This document shows, piece by piece, positions 1-4,502 of a stretch of 6,463 bases of DNA. Within the stretch, counting starts at the first letter, position 1, and each line of letters opens with the position of its first letter. Position numbers and translations under genes: made by a program. The stretch is taken from positions 1-6,463 of the forward strand of contig JAICVT010000258.1 of assembly GCA_025935235.1 (NCBI GenBank). Direction: 5' to 3'. The notes below the pieces were generated by a model. It saw only the letters and a list, made by a program, of their open reading frames with translations. It did no database searches and was not told the DNA's origin. This DNA is from Ktedonobacterales bacterium. GTDB taxonomy: Bacteria; Chloroflexota; Ktedonobacteria; Ktedonobacterales; JADMIN01.

Positions 1-117
1 ATCGAGGCGGAAAGGTACGAGTCGCTGGATTCGCTGGTGATTGTGCGTCGCCCCCAGCAACATAGTAAAGCAATGCTTCCTGAGGAAGATAATGGTCGGG
101 CGACGCAAACTGGCTAG
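1..117 (+). CDS. C-terminal fragment of an unidentified protein, possibly a TnpB-like nuclease
   Basis: The plus frame starting at position 1 is open for 38 codons and ends at TAG 115-117; the gene begins outside the window. The visible tail is hydrophilic and contains RYESLDSLVIVRRPQQHSK followed by an acidic stretch and ends in GRATQTG. No domain or catalytic motif is visible in so short a piece. The last codons overlap a highly structured segment (44-134): the stop codon lies within a predicted hairpin and the preceding codons form one arm of a perfect 10-bp inverted repeat. A coding tail that continues into a structured RNA is what tnpB genes of IS200/IS605-type elements look like, where the guide RNA overlaps the 3' end of the gene. 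That identity is inference only. The frame could also be a chance open frame or the end of an unrelated gene. Confidence 0.4.
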   Translation: MEAERYESLDSLVIVRRPQQHSKAMLPEEDNGRATQTG

Positions 118-139
118 CGGCGACGTTAGCCGCTCGAAG
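44..139 (+). ncRNA. Structured segment, candidate TnpB-type guide RNA scaffold / element right end
   Basis: Three helices can be drawn. TGCGTCGCCC (44-53) pairs perfectly with GGGCGACGCA (98-107). Within it CTTCC (76-80) pairs with GGAAG (84-88) around a TGA loop. After it AGCGGC (116-121) pairs with GCCGCT (129-134), or alternatively GGCTA (112-116) pairs with TAGCC (127-131). The segment is followed by TCGAAGTTAC (134-143). The layout of long-range stem, small hairpin, terminal hairpin and short single-stranded end, overlapping the 3' end of a reading frame, resembles reRNA/omega RNA scaffolds of tnpB elements. No left end or transposase is in the window, so this is a structural resemblance, not an identification. 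Other structured RNAs or a terminator-like fold are possible, but no T-run follows. Confidence 0.33.
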
Positions 140-206
140 TTACGGCGAGAGGGCGGGCCGCTGCCAAACACACTCTGAAGGGCATTGGGGAGAGGTTCCG
201 CGTGTC

Positions 207-698
207 TCACCACTTCGCGGGCTTGATTAGCGCCGCGCCCGCTATCGCGGAGAGCAGCCCGGCCGCCGCGACAAAGCCGCCATCAAGCAGGGCCACGCCG
301 TAGTAGGGATACACGAGTTCCAGGCCGACTGGCGCCAGCAGCAGCATGATGCCGACGAGGCCCAGCCCGACCAGCGCCAGCGCGATGACGATGACCGTCG
401 TCCCGCTGGCGTCGGTGCGCTCCGGGCGCCAGAGCTGGCTGGCGATCCTGCCGATGATGATGGCCGCGACGCACACAAACGCCACGCTGAAGATCACCAT
501 GCCCGTGTCCCCGCCGATCAGCAGGCCGACGATCTCGCGGCTCGGGCTATCCAGCGTTACCGCGTCCGCGCCATGCGCCAGCGGGTTTGTCAGTTGCATC
601 CACGGAATGGCAAGCGACGCCAGCAGCAGCAGACAGCCTACCGCCAGCAGCGCAGGCCCAGCCGACACGCGCCAGCGCCACGATGGCGTCTTCATCAT
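207..698 (-). CDS. Small four-TM integral membrane protein, unknown function
   Basis: This is a 163-residue protein starting MMKTPSWRWR. Four hydrophobic segments are clear: about residues 12-34, 55-84, 98-123 and 131-157, separated by short loops. The loop between the second and third carries basic and acidic residues (RPERTD). The C-terminus is short and basic (KPAKW). I see no enzyme motif and do not recognise the family. The frame is open back to a GTG at 833, but the residues before the Met pair are encoded by a dispersed palindromic repeat (PHPLTLSPARRGG type), so I start the gene at 698 (695 is equally possible). A weak GAGGG lies about 12 bases upstream. The gene follows the ROK kinase on the same strand with about 95 bp between them, filled by that repeat. 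No separate promoter is evident, so it may be read through from the kinase promoter. Confidence 0.72.
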   Translation of the reverse strand: MMKTPSWRWRVSAGPALLAVGCLLLLASLAIPWMQLTNPLAHGADAVTLDSPSREIVGLLIGGDTGMVIFSVAFVCVAAIIIGRIASQLWRPERTDASGTTVIVIALALVGLGLVGIMLLLAPVGLELVYPYYGVALLDGGFVAAAGLLSAIAGAALIKPAKW

Positions 699-710
699 GT
701 TGCTCGTAAC

Positions 711-788
711 CCTCACCCGCTCTCTCGCCTCGCGCGGTAGCATTCCGGTTCCCCCTCTCCTCGCGGGAGAGAGGGTTAGGGGGTGAGG
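711..788. repeat. Dispersed palindromic repeat, two facing copies
   Basis: The segment begins CCTCACCCGCTCTCTCGCC in plus orientation and ends with the complement of CCTCACCCCCTAACCCTCTC, so two related units face one another and could form a large imperfect hairpin. The inner unit folds on its own: CTCTCC (755-760) with GGAGAG (766-771). A similar unit lies near 5681-5715. It fills the gap between the ROK kinase and the small membrane gene. It may terminate or attenuate transcription, but no T-run is present. Confidence 0.62.
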
Positions 789-793
789 TTCTG

Positions 794-1783
794 TCACGTC
801 AGCGCATTCACCTGCTGCGCCTCGGCCATCCACGCGGCGCCGATGATGCCAGAGTCGTCGCCAAGCTGGGCGCGATGCACCGCCAGGGCGCGGGTGGCCG
901 CGGGCAGCGTGGATTCGTGCGTGCGCAGCGCAGTGCGGTCGAACAGCAGCGTGGTGGCGTCTATCAGCCCGCCGCCGAGGATGATGCGGTCGGGGTTATA
1001 GAAGGTGGCTAGCGAGCTGATGCCCGCGCCGAGGTAGTCCGCCGCCTCGATGACGGTCTCGATGACGAGCTGGTCGCCCTCCTCGATGCAGCGCGCGATC
1101 AGCTTCGAGCGGATGGCAATATCTTTGGGGGCCAGCAGCTCGCGCAGCTTCGATTCGCGCCCGCGCCCCAGCTCCGCCAGCAGCACCCGCGTGATGGCGG
1201 TGCGCGAGGCGTAGGCCTCCAGGTGGCCGCGCCCCCCACAGCCGCAGAGCCGCCCGTCATACTGCACAACCGTGTGGCCGATCTCGCCTGCCGTGCCGGT
1301 CACCCCGCGCCGCATCACGCCATTCTGGATGATGCCCGCGCCGATGCCTGTGCCGACGAAAATGCAGACGAAGTCGTCGCAGTCGCGCCCGGCGCCATAG
1401 TGGTGCTCGCCATAGGTCGCCACCTCGACATCGTTGCCCAGATAGACCGGCAGCTTGAACTGCTTTTGCAGCAGATCGCGGATGGGAAGGTTATCCAGCC
1501 CCTGGCCGAGATTCGGCCCGGTCAGCAGCACGCCGCTCTCGCGATCAACCTGCCCCGCGATGCCCACGCCGATGCCCAGCGGCGCCGCGCCCTTGGGCAG
1601 ATCGGCGGCATCCAGCGCGGACGTGATAACGTCGGTGAGCCGCTTGACGAAGAAATCGAGGCCGCGCTCGGGATGTGTGCGCTTGCGTTGCGAGCCAACG
1701 ACCTTGCCTGACTCCAGTTCGATGACGCCAGCATAGATCTTCGTGCCGCCAACATCCACGCCAACCGCGTATCGCGCCGCCAT
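794..1783 (-). CDS. ROK-family sugar kinase (probable glucokinase)
   Basis: This 329-residue cytoplasmic kinase would phosphorylate a hexose, most likely glucose, at the entry to glycolysis. ROK signatures appear in order: the phosphate-binding DVGGTK (10-15), the catalytic Asp in GND (D118), GTGIGAG (144-150), EIGH (167-170) with the sugar- and zinc-binding Glu and His, the zinc segment CGCGGRGHLE (180-189), and NPDRIILGGG (263-272). The length is normal for the family. The usual fourth zinc ligand in CxCGxxGC is His187 instead of Cys; His occurs here in other ROK proteins as far as I recall and can bind zinc. There is no N-terminal helix-turn-helix, so it is a kinase rather than a NagC/XylR-type repressor. 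The start is well supported by AGGAGGA ending 7 bases before ATG. Upstream lies a perfect TATAAT with phased direct repeats. Substrate cannot be fixed from sequence: glucose, mannose, fructose or N-acetylmannosamine are alternatives. Confidence 0.93.
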   Translation of the reverse strand: MAARYAVGVDVGGTKIYAGVIELESGKVVGSQRKRTHPERGLDFFVKRLTDVITSALDAADLPKGAAPLGIGVGIAGQVDRESGVLLTGPNLGQGLDNLPIRDLLQKQFKLPVYLGNDVEVATYGEHHYGAGRDCDDFVCIFVGTGIGAGIIQNGVMRRGVTGTAGEIGHTVVQYDGRLCGCGGRGHLEAYASRTAITRVLLAELGRGRESKLRELLAPKDIAIRSKLIARCIEEGDQLVIETVIEAADYLGAGISSLATFYNPDRIILGGGLIDATTLLFDRTALRTHESTLPAATRALAVHRAQLGDDSGIIGAAWMAEAQQVNALT

Positions 1784-1789
1784 CGCTGA

Positions 1790-1797
1790 CTCCTCCT
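1790..1797 (-). promoter_or_regulatory. Strong Shine-Dalgarno of the ROK kinase
   Basis: On the minus strand the sequence reads AGGAGGA followed by GTCAGCG and then ATG at 1783. This near-perfect ribosome binding site with 7-base spacing fixes the start codon. Confidence 0.8.
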
Positions 1798-1835
1798 ACA
1801 CGCCCCGCGTAGGGGCCTGGATTCCAGCAGTCTGC

Positions 1836-1880
1836 GCGTATTATACGCCGCGAGCGGGCCATGAGCGGATCGCGAGCGGG
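1836..1880 (-). promoter_or_regulatory. Probable promoter of the ROK kinase with 11-bp-phased direct repeats
   Basis: A consensus -10 box TATAAT lies on the minus strand at 1845-1840, embedded in the 13-bp palindrome GCGTATTATACGC (1836-1848). The expected transcript start would be near 1833, giving a leader of about 50 bases. No -35 box is visible at 16-18 bp. Instead CCGCTC occurs three times at exact 11-bp steps (plus coordinates 1874-1879, 1863-1868, 1852-1857), the last ending 6 bp before the -10. One helical turn between copies puts them on the same face of the DNA. This is the arrangement expected of an activator site that replaces a -35 element. The regulator is unknown. Confidence 0.55.
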
Positions 1881-1899
1881 CGCGCGGCGGCCACAGCGG

Positions 1900-2484
1900 C
1901 TAGAGCGGCGGATTCCAGACCGCGAACCAGCGATCCAGCTCTGGCTCGATCGGCATCTCTTTGCCCAGCGCGGCGCCCATGCGCAGCTCTTCGGCATTGT
2001 TGCGCGCGCGGGCGGGGTCATTGGCGTCGCGCTGCGGCACGAAGGGATAGAACGCGCTGCGCTTGTAGTTATAGAGCCAGTACATCTCCTGCCCGGTCTC
2101 GCGCTTGAAGGCGAAGATCGCGAAGAGCAGCTGGCTGCCATAGCCGCGGTCGAGCAGCGTGGAGCTGGCCATGTGGATCGCCGTCACTAGCGCCTGGAAG
2201 TCCGTGCTGGTGAAGGTGAACCAGCGGTAGCCGAAGCTATCCTCGCTCGGCTTGATGGTCAGGTGGTCTTCGCGGCTGGCCAGCTCCAGCAGCTGCTCCA
2301 GATTCTTCTGGATCTCGCTGAATGGCCCTGAGGCGATGCCCTTGAAGCACATCGCCGCCGAGCCAGTGGGGATCAGGTTCTGCTCGACCTGGAGGGTGAT
2401 CTGCGCGGTGGACATGGCGAAGATCTTGTCATCTCCGGCGGGCGTTGGCTTCTGGCGCCCAAACAGCGTATCAAAGAATCCCAC
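1900..2484 (-). CDS. pspAB: PspA-associated protein PspAB
   Basis: This 194-residue soluble protein begins MGFFDTLFGR, the usual opening of PspAB, which typically starts MGFLDALLG. Other family-like stretches are IPTGSAAMCF (38-47), FGYRWF (84-89), GYGSQLLFAIFAF (114-126), YWLYNYKRSAFYPF (135-148) and the C-terminal PIEPELDRWFAVW (178-190). PspAB is a partner of the PspA/IM30 envelope-stress system and in actinobacteria is commonly found beside htpX, as here; its biochemical activity is not established. The start is the GTG at 2484, with AAGGAG 10 bases upstream and GAGG nearer. The frame is open back to a GTG at 2523, but that extension is not family-like. The gene lies 135 bp after htpX and is probably cotranscribed with it. 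No pspA is in the window. Confidence 0.87.
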   Translation of the reverse strand: MGFFDTLFGRQKPTPAGDDKIFAMSTAQITLQVEQNLIPTGSAAMCFKGIASGPFSEIQKNLEQLLELASREDHLTIKPSEDSFGYRWFTFTSTDFQALVTAIHMASSTLLDRGYGSQLLFAIFAFKRETGQEMYWLYNYKRSAFYPFVPQRDANDPARARNNAEELRMGAALGKEMPIEPELDRWFAVWNPPL

Positions 2485-2500
2485 GTCCGCCTCGCTCCTT
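2485..2500 (-). promoter_or_regulatory. Shine-Dalgarno deciding the pspAB start
   Basis: On the minus strand AAGGAGCGAGGCGGAC directly precedes the GTG at 2484. AAGGAG is 10 bases away and GAGG 5 bases away. The upstream GTG at 2523 has no comparable site, which favours the shorter protein. Confidence 0.6.
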
Positions 2501-2523
2501 CCGATTCTCAAGCTCTTTCGCAC

Positions 2524-2582
2524 GGGCGCCGAGCGCGCTTCGGGCGCGCGGCGCCCATCCCCCGCGCCGCGCGGGAGATGGG
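2524..2582. repeat. Two strong hairpins sharing bases in the htpX-pspAB gap
   Basis: GGGCGCCG (2524-2531) pairs with CGGCGCCC (2549-2556), with inner CGCGC/GCGCG arms around a TTCG loop. Next, CCCATCCCCCGCG (2554-2566) pairs with CGCGGGAGATGGG (2570-2582), 12 of 13 bases, around a 3-base loop. The two share CCC at 2554-2556, so full formation of one limits the other. There is no T-run on the minus strand, so neither is a standard terminator. They may set relative expression of htpX and pspAB or protect the transcript end. Confidence 0.6.
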
Positions 2583-2619
2583 CTGGCGTGTGGCGCCACT
2601 GTGGCGATGCGCAGCGCCC

Positions 2620-3549
2620 CTAGAACCGCTGGCTCTTCTCCATGTCGAGCTGCATCTGCTGCAAGCGCCGCACGCGCTCCTCGGTCGAGGGGTGCGTCGA
2701 GAGCAGGCTCATCGCGCTGTTACCCTTCAGTGCGGGAACGATCCACAGCGCATTGACAGTCTGCGCCTGGCGGAAGTCCTTGTCAGGGATGCGTGGCATG
2801 TCGTTGCTGATGCGCACCAGCGCGGAGGCCAGATGCGATGGGTCGCCAGTGATCAGCGCCGAGCCGCGATCCGCCGCCAGCTCGCGATAGCGCGAGAGCG
2901 CGCGAATCAGCAGGAAGCTGACAGCATACACGGCCAGCGAGACCAGCAGGATGATCGCCAGCACCGCGCCCTGGTTGTCGTTGTTGCGCCGCCCGTAGCC
3001 ACCGCCAAAGCCGCCGCCGAACCAGAAGAAGTTGCGCACGATCAGCCCCGCCACGATCGAGAAGAACGCGGCGATGGTCATCACCAGCATGTCGCGATTG
3101 ATAATGTGTGTCAGCTCGTGGGCCAGCACCGCCTCCAGTTCCTGCGGCGACAGCTTGTCCATGATGCCCGTCGTGACGGCGACAACCGCATGGTTCTTGC
3201 TGCGCCCGGTGGCGAAGGCGTTAGGAACGGTCGTGTTGACGATGGCGACACGCGGCTTGGGCAGGTTGGCCTGGGCCGCCAGCCGCCCGATCATCTCGTG
3301 CAGCTGCGGCGCCTCCGCCTCGCTGACCTCGCGCGCGCGCATCGAGAACAGCGCGATCTTGTCGGCGTAGAAGAACTGCACGAACGCGATCAGCGCGGCG
3401 ACGGCGATCAGCAGGACGGGCGGAATGCCAACGTACCACAGCACGCCGCCGAAGACCACGTAGACAGCGCCGAGCAGAAAGATTGTCAACAGCATGCGCA
3501 TGGACAGGCCGACATCCGGCTTGTACCAGGTGGGGCGTGCGCCACTCAT
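2620..3549 (-). CDS. htpX: Membrane zinc metalloprotease HtpX (M48 family)
   Basis: This 309-residue inner-membrane endopeptidase would degrade misfolded or damaged membrane proteins. Four hydrophobic segments are visible (about 20-40, 43-62, 155-173, 194-216). The zinc site is intact: HELTH (H144, E145, H148), with the third ligand Glu223 in ELAADR on the cytoplasmic side. Between helices 3 and 4 lies a Gly-rich loop (GGGFGGGYGRR, 178-188), and the C-terminus has the usual STHPSTEERVRRL. The N-terminus (KPDVGLSMRMLLTIFLLG) is of the actinobacterial HtpX type. The ATG at 3549 has GAGGAG 8 bases upstream. In HtpX proteins the Zn-binding Glu and the HExxH are essential, and all are present here, so the enzyme is expected to be active. 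It precedes pspAB on the same strand, supporting an envelope-stress operon. No CIRCE-type heat-shock operator or clear sigma-70 promoter is visible upstream. Confidence 0.96.
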   Translation of the reverse strand: MSGARPTWYKPDVGLSMRMLLTIFLLGAVYVVFGGVLWYVGIPPVLLIAVAALIAFVQFFYADKIALFSMRAREVSEAEAPQLHEMIGRLAAQANLPKPRVAIVNTTVPNAFATGRSKNHAVVAVTTGIMDKLSPQELEAVLAHELTHIINRDMLVMTIAAFFSIVAGLIVRNFFWFGGGFGGGYGRRNNDNQGAVLAIILLVSLAVYAVSFLLIRALSRYRELAADRGSALITGDPSHLASALVRISNDMPRIPDKDFRQAQTVNALWIVPALKGNSAMSLLSTHPSTEERVRRLQQMQLDMEKSQRF

Positions 3550-3714
3550 CTGTATCGCTCCTCAGGGGCCACTCGCGCCGTCAGATGATGACGTCTGGGC
3601 CGCGATAGTGTTCAGCCGAGCCTGCCCACGCCGCATGGCGGCATCGAAGGTGGCTCATAAGATATACGCTGCGGCGCACGGTCGGGTGACGCCCACTCCA
3701 TGTACTACACGCAC
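3550..3714. other. Intergenic region upstream of htpX
   Basis: This should hold the htpX promoter. On the minus strand it includes an AT-richer patch, CGTATATCTTATGAG (around 3650-3665 in plus coordinates), offering TATCTT or TATATC as a -10, but no matching -35 can be seen. A small hairpin GCCGC-ATG-GCGGC lies at 3630-3642. I see no gene here. Confidence 0.35.
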
Positions 3715-3748
3715 AAAAGCCGCCAGGGCGCCTCGGCCCCCGGCGGCT
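3715..3748 (-). terminator. Intrinsic terminator of the 3791-4252 gene
   Basis: On the minus strand AGCCGCC (3748-3742) pairs with GGCGGCT (3724-3718), enclosing an inner GGG/CCC helix, followed at once by TTTT (3718-3715) and GTG. This GC-rich stem plus T-run, 43 bp after the stop codon, is a standard Rho-independent terminator. It separates this gene from htpX downstream. Confidence 0.72.
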
Positions 3749-3767
3749 CTCAGATGATCTTCAGCTT

Positions 3768-3790
3768 GCGCCTGCCTGCTAATCAGGCGC
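3768..3790. repeat. Hairpin directly after the stop codon of the 3791-4252 gene
   Basis: GCGCCTG (3768-3774) and CAGGCGC (3784-3790) are perfect 7-bp complements around a 9-base loop. The right arm abuts the stop codon at 3793-3791. No T-run follows, so it may be an RNA 3'-end stabiliser rather than the terminator, which lies further on. Confidence 0.5.
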
Positions 3791-4252
3791 TCACTTCGAG
3801 CCTTGCTCGTCGCGGGACTTCATCGCCTTATAATAGCTCTTGGGGCGCGGCTGCTTCTCCTCTTCCCATGCCGGGCGAACAGCGTCATCGTTGCGCGCTG
3901 AGCGCCGCGCCTCGATCTCACTCATCAACTCCTGCAGGTCATCATAGATCGCCTGGCTGTCGAGCGCCTCGCGCTGGCGCAGCAGGTGGCGGATCATCAT
4001 CACCTGCGTGACGGACATATCGCTCTCGCGCTCCGGCTCCGCTCGCCCGATGAACTTCTCGACCAGGGCAACGCTGTCTTCGCTGGCGCCGTTGAGTTCG
4101 AGCCGGTCGCGAATCGCCACCAATTGTTCGTATGCGTTCACTCGCCTGTACCTTTCCGGCGTCACAGCGCGCCGCGTGGCGATGCTATCTTTGCTGGCCC
4201 CGCGCGGCAGCGCATGCGCTGTGGCTGTGTCCTCATCCCCAATGGCCGACAT
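3791..4252 (-). CDS. Hypothetical charged helical protein
   Basis: This is a 153-residue soluble protein rich in Arg, Glu, Asp and Ser, with no signal peptide or membrane segment. Residues 41-70 and 86-120 are predicted helical; the second (RHLLRQREALDSQAIYDDL and onward to EIEARRSAR) could form a short coiled coil. The tail is basic and probably disordered (KQPRPKSYYKAMKSRDEQGSK). I do not recognise a family. The start is uncertain. The ATG at 4252 gives the full frame, but the first 37 residues are low in structure, and a TATAAT sits only about 16 bases before this ATG. A GTG at 4141 (Val38) has GGAAAGG upstream and would give 116 residues. The gene has its own terminator and probably forms a single-gene unit, divergent from the 4503 operon. 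Confidence 0.68.
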   Translation of the reverse strand: MSAIGDEDTATAHALPRGASKDSIATRRAVTPERYRRVNAYEQLVAIRDRLELNGASEDSVALVEKFIGRAEPERESDMSVTQVMMIRHLLRQREALDSQAIYDDLQELMSEIEARRSARNDDAVRPAWEEEKQPRPKSYYKAMKSRDEQGSK

Positions 4253-4268
4253 GTACGCTCAATTCCCG

Positions 4269-4274
4269 ATTATA
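4269..4274 (-). promoter_or_regulatory. -10 box for the 3791-4252 gene
   Basis: The minus strand reads GTATAATCGGGAATTGAGCGTAC and then ATG at 4252, with a consensus TATAAT at 4274-4269. No good -35 lies 17 bp away. A transcript starting here would have a leader under about 12 bases if the ATG at 4252 is used, implying leaderless-like initiation or a start further downstream. Confidence 0.45.
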
Positions 4275-4320
4275 CCCCACGACTCGCACTCGCAGCCACC
4301 AGCAGGCGGCGCCAGCGCGC

Positions 4321-4365
4321 CCTGAATAAGTAAAGTAATCCATTGACTTATTTGCATTATTCAGG
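4321..4365. promoter_or_regulatory. Overlapping AT-rich inverted repeats, candidate operator
   Basis: CCTGAATAA (4321-4329) is a perfect inverted repeat of TTATTCAGG (4357-4365). AATAAGT (4325-4331) is also a perfect inverted repeat of ACTTATT (4346-4352). The left arm can therefore match either of two right arms. The repeats bracket the -35 box of the plus promoter, and the outer one ends at the base before the -10. This AT-rich island in GC-rich surroundings, between divergent genes, is a good candidate for repressor binding. Confidence 0.5.
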
Positions 4366-4371
4366 TATATC
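4343..4371 (+). promoter_or_regulatory. Sigma-70-type promoter of the 4503 gene
   Basis: TTGACT (4343-4348, 5 of 6 to consensus) and TATATC (4366-4371) are separated by 17 bp. Transcription should begin near 4378, giving a leader of about 125 bases before the ATG at 4503. The -35 falls inside the inverted repeat described for 4321-4365. Confidence 0.6.
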
Positions 4372-4388
4372 TCTTCCTAAGTTTCGCG

Positions 4389-4487
4389 ATGTCATTGGTA
4401 TGTCCTTCGGTCGGCGCGACGCCGCGTCGGCCACCCGCGCCTGAGCGCCTCGGCGCTCCGGGCGACCTGATGTTCAGCCTGAAGTAA
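4389..4487 (+). CDS. Possible 32-codon leader ORF
   Basis: ATG 4389 to TAA 4485-4487 encodes a 32-residue Pro/Arg-rich peptide beginning MSLVCPSVGATPRR and ending GDLMFSLK. The stop lies just before the AGGAG of the next gene, so its translation could influence the downstream start, and a GAGCGC-CTCG-GCGCTC hairpin (4443-4458) lies inside it. It lacks a convincing ribosome binding site and may be a chance frame. Confidence 0.2.
   Translation: MSLVCPSVGATPRRPPAPERLGAPGDLMFSLK
4443..4458 (+). other. Hairpin in the 5' leader of the 4503 gene
   Basis: GAGCGC (4443-4448) and GCGCTC (4453-4458) pair perfectly around CTCG; the next pair in (C-G) could also close. It lies about 30 bases before the Shine-Dalgarno AGGAG at 4489-4493. 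A role in translation control is possible but unsupported. Confidence 0.35.
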
Positions 4488-4488
4488 C

Positions 4489-4493
4489 AGGAG
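4489..4493 (+). promoter_or_regulatory. Shine-Dalgarno of the 4503 gene
   Basis: AGGAG is followed by ACGCGAGCC and ATG at 4503, a spacing of 9 bases, supporting this start. Confidence 0.7.
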
Positions 4494-4502
4494 ACGCGAG
4501 CC

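Noticed and set aside
1..139. Known metabolite riboswitch (for example c-di-GMP type)
   Set aside because: GACGCAAA-like bases superficially recall GEMM, but the consensus helices and tetraloop receptor are not present, and the nearest gene downstream is on the opposite strand.
699..833. N-terminal extension of the small membrane protein to GTG 833
   Set aside because: The extra 45 residues are encoded by the palindromic repeat and overlap the ROK gene end; the Met pair at 698/695 starts just before the first membrane helix.
1545..2141. 198-codon minus-strand frame spanning the ROK and pspAB genes
   Set aside because: It overlaps both recognised genes and the intergenic promoter in another frame; Ser/Arg-rich shadow.
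2485..2523. Upstream GTG start for PspAB
   Set aside because: The added residues are not family-like and lack an RBS; GTG 2484 begins the typical MGFFDTLFG with AAGGAG upstream.
2578..3588. 336-codon plus-strand frame opposite htpX
   Set aside because: It lies antisense to a clear M48 protease with intact zinc motif; its translation is His/Gln/Arg-rich shadow sequence without domains.
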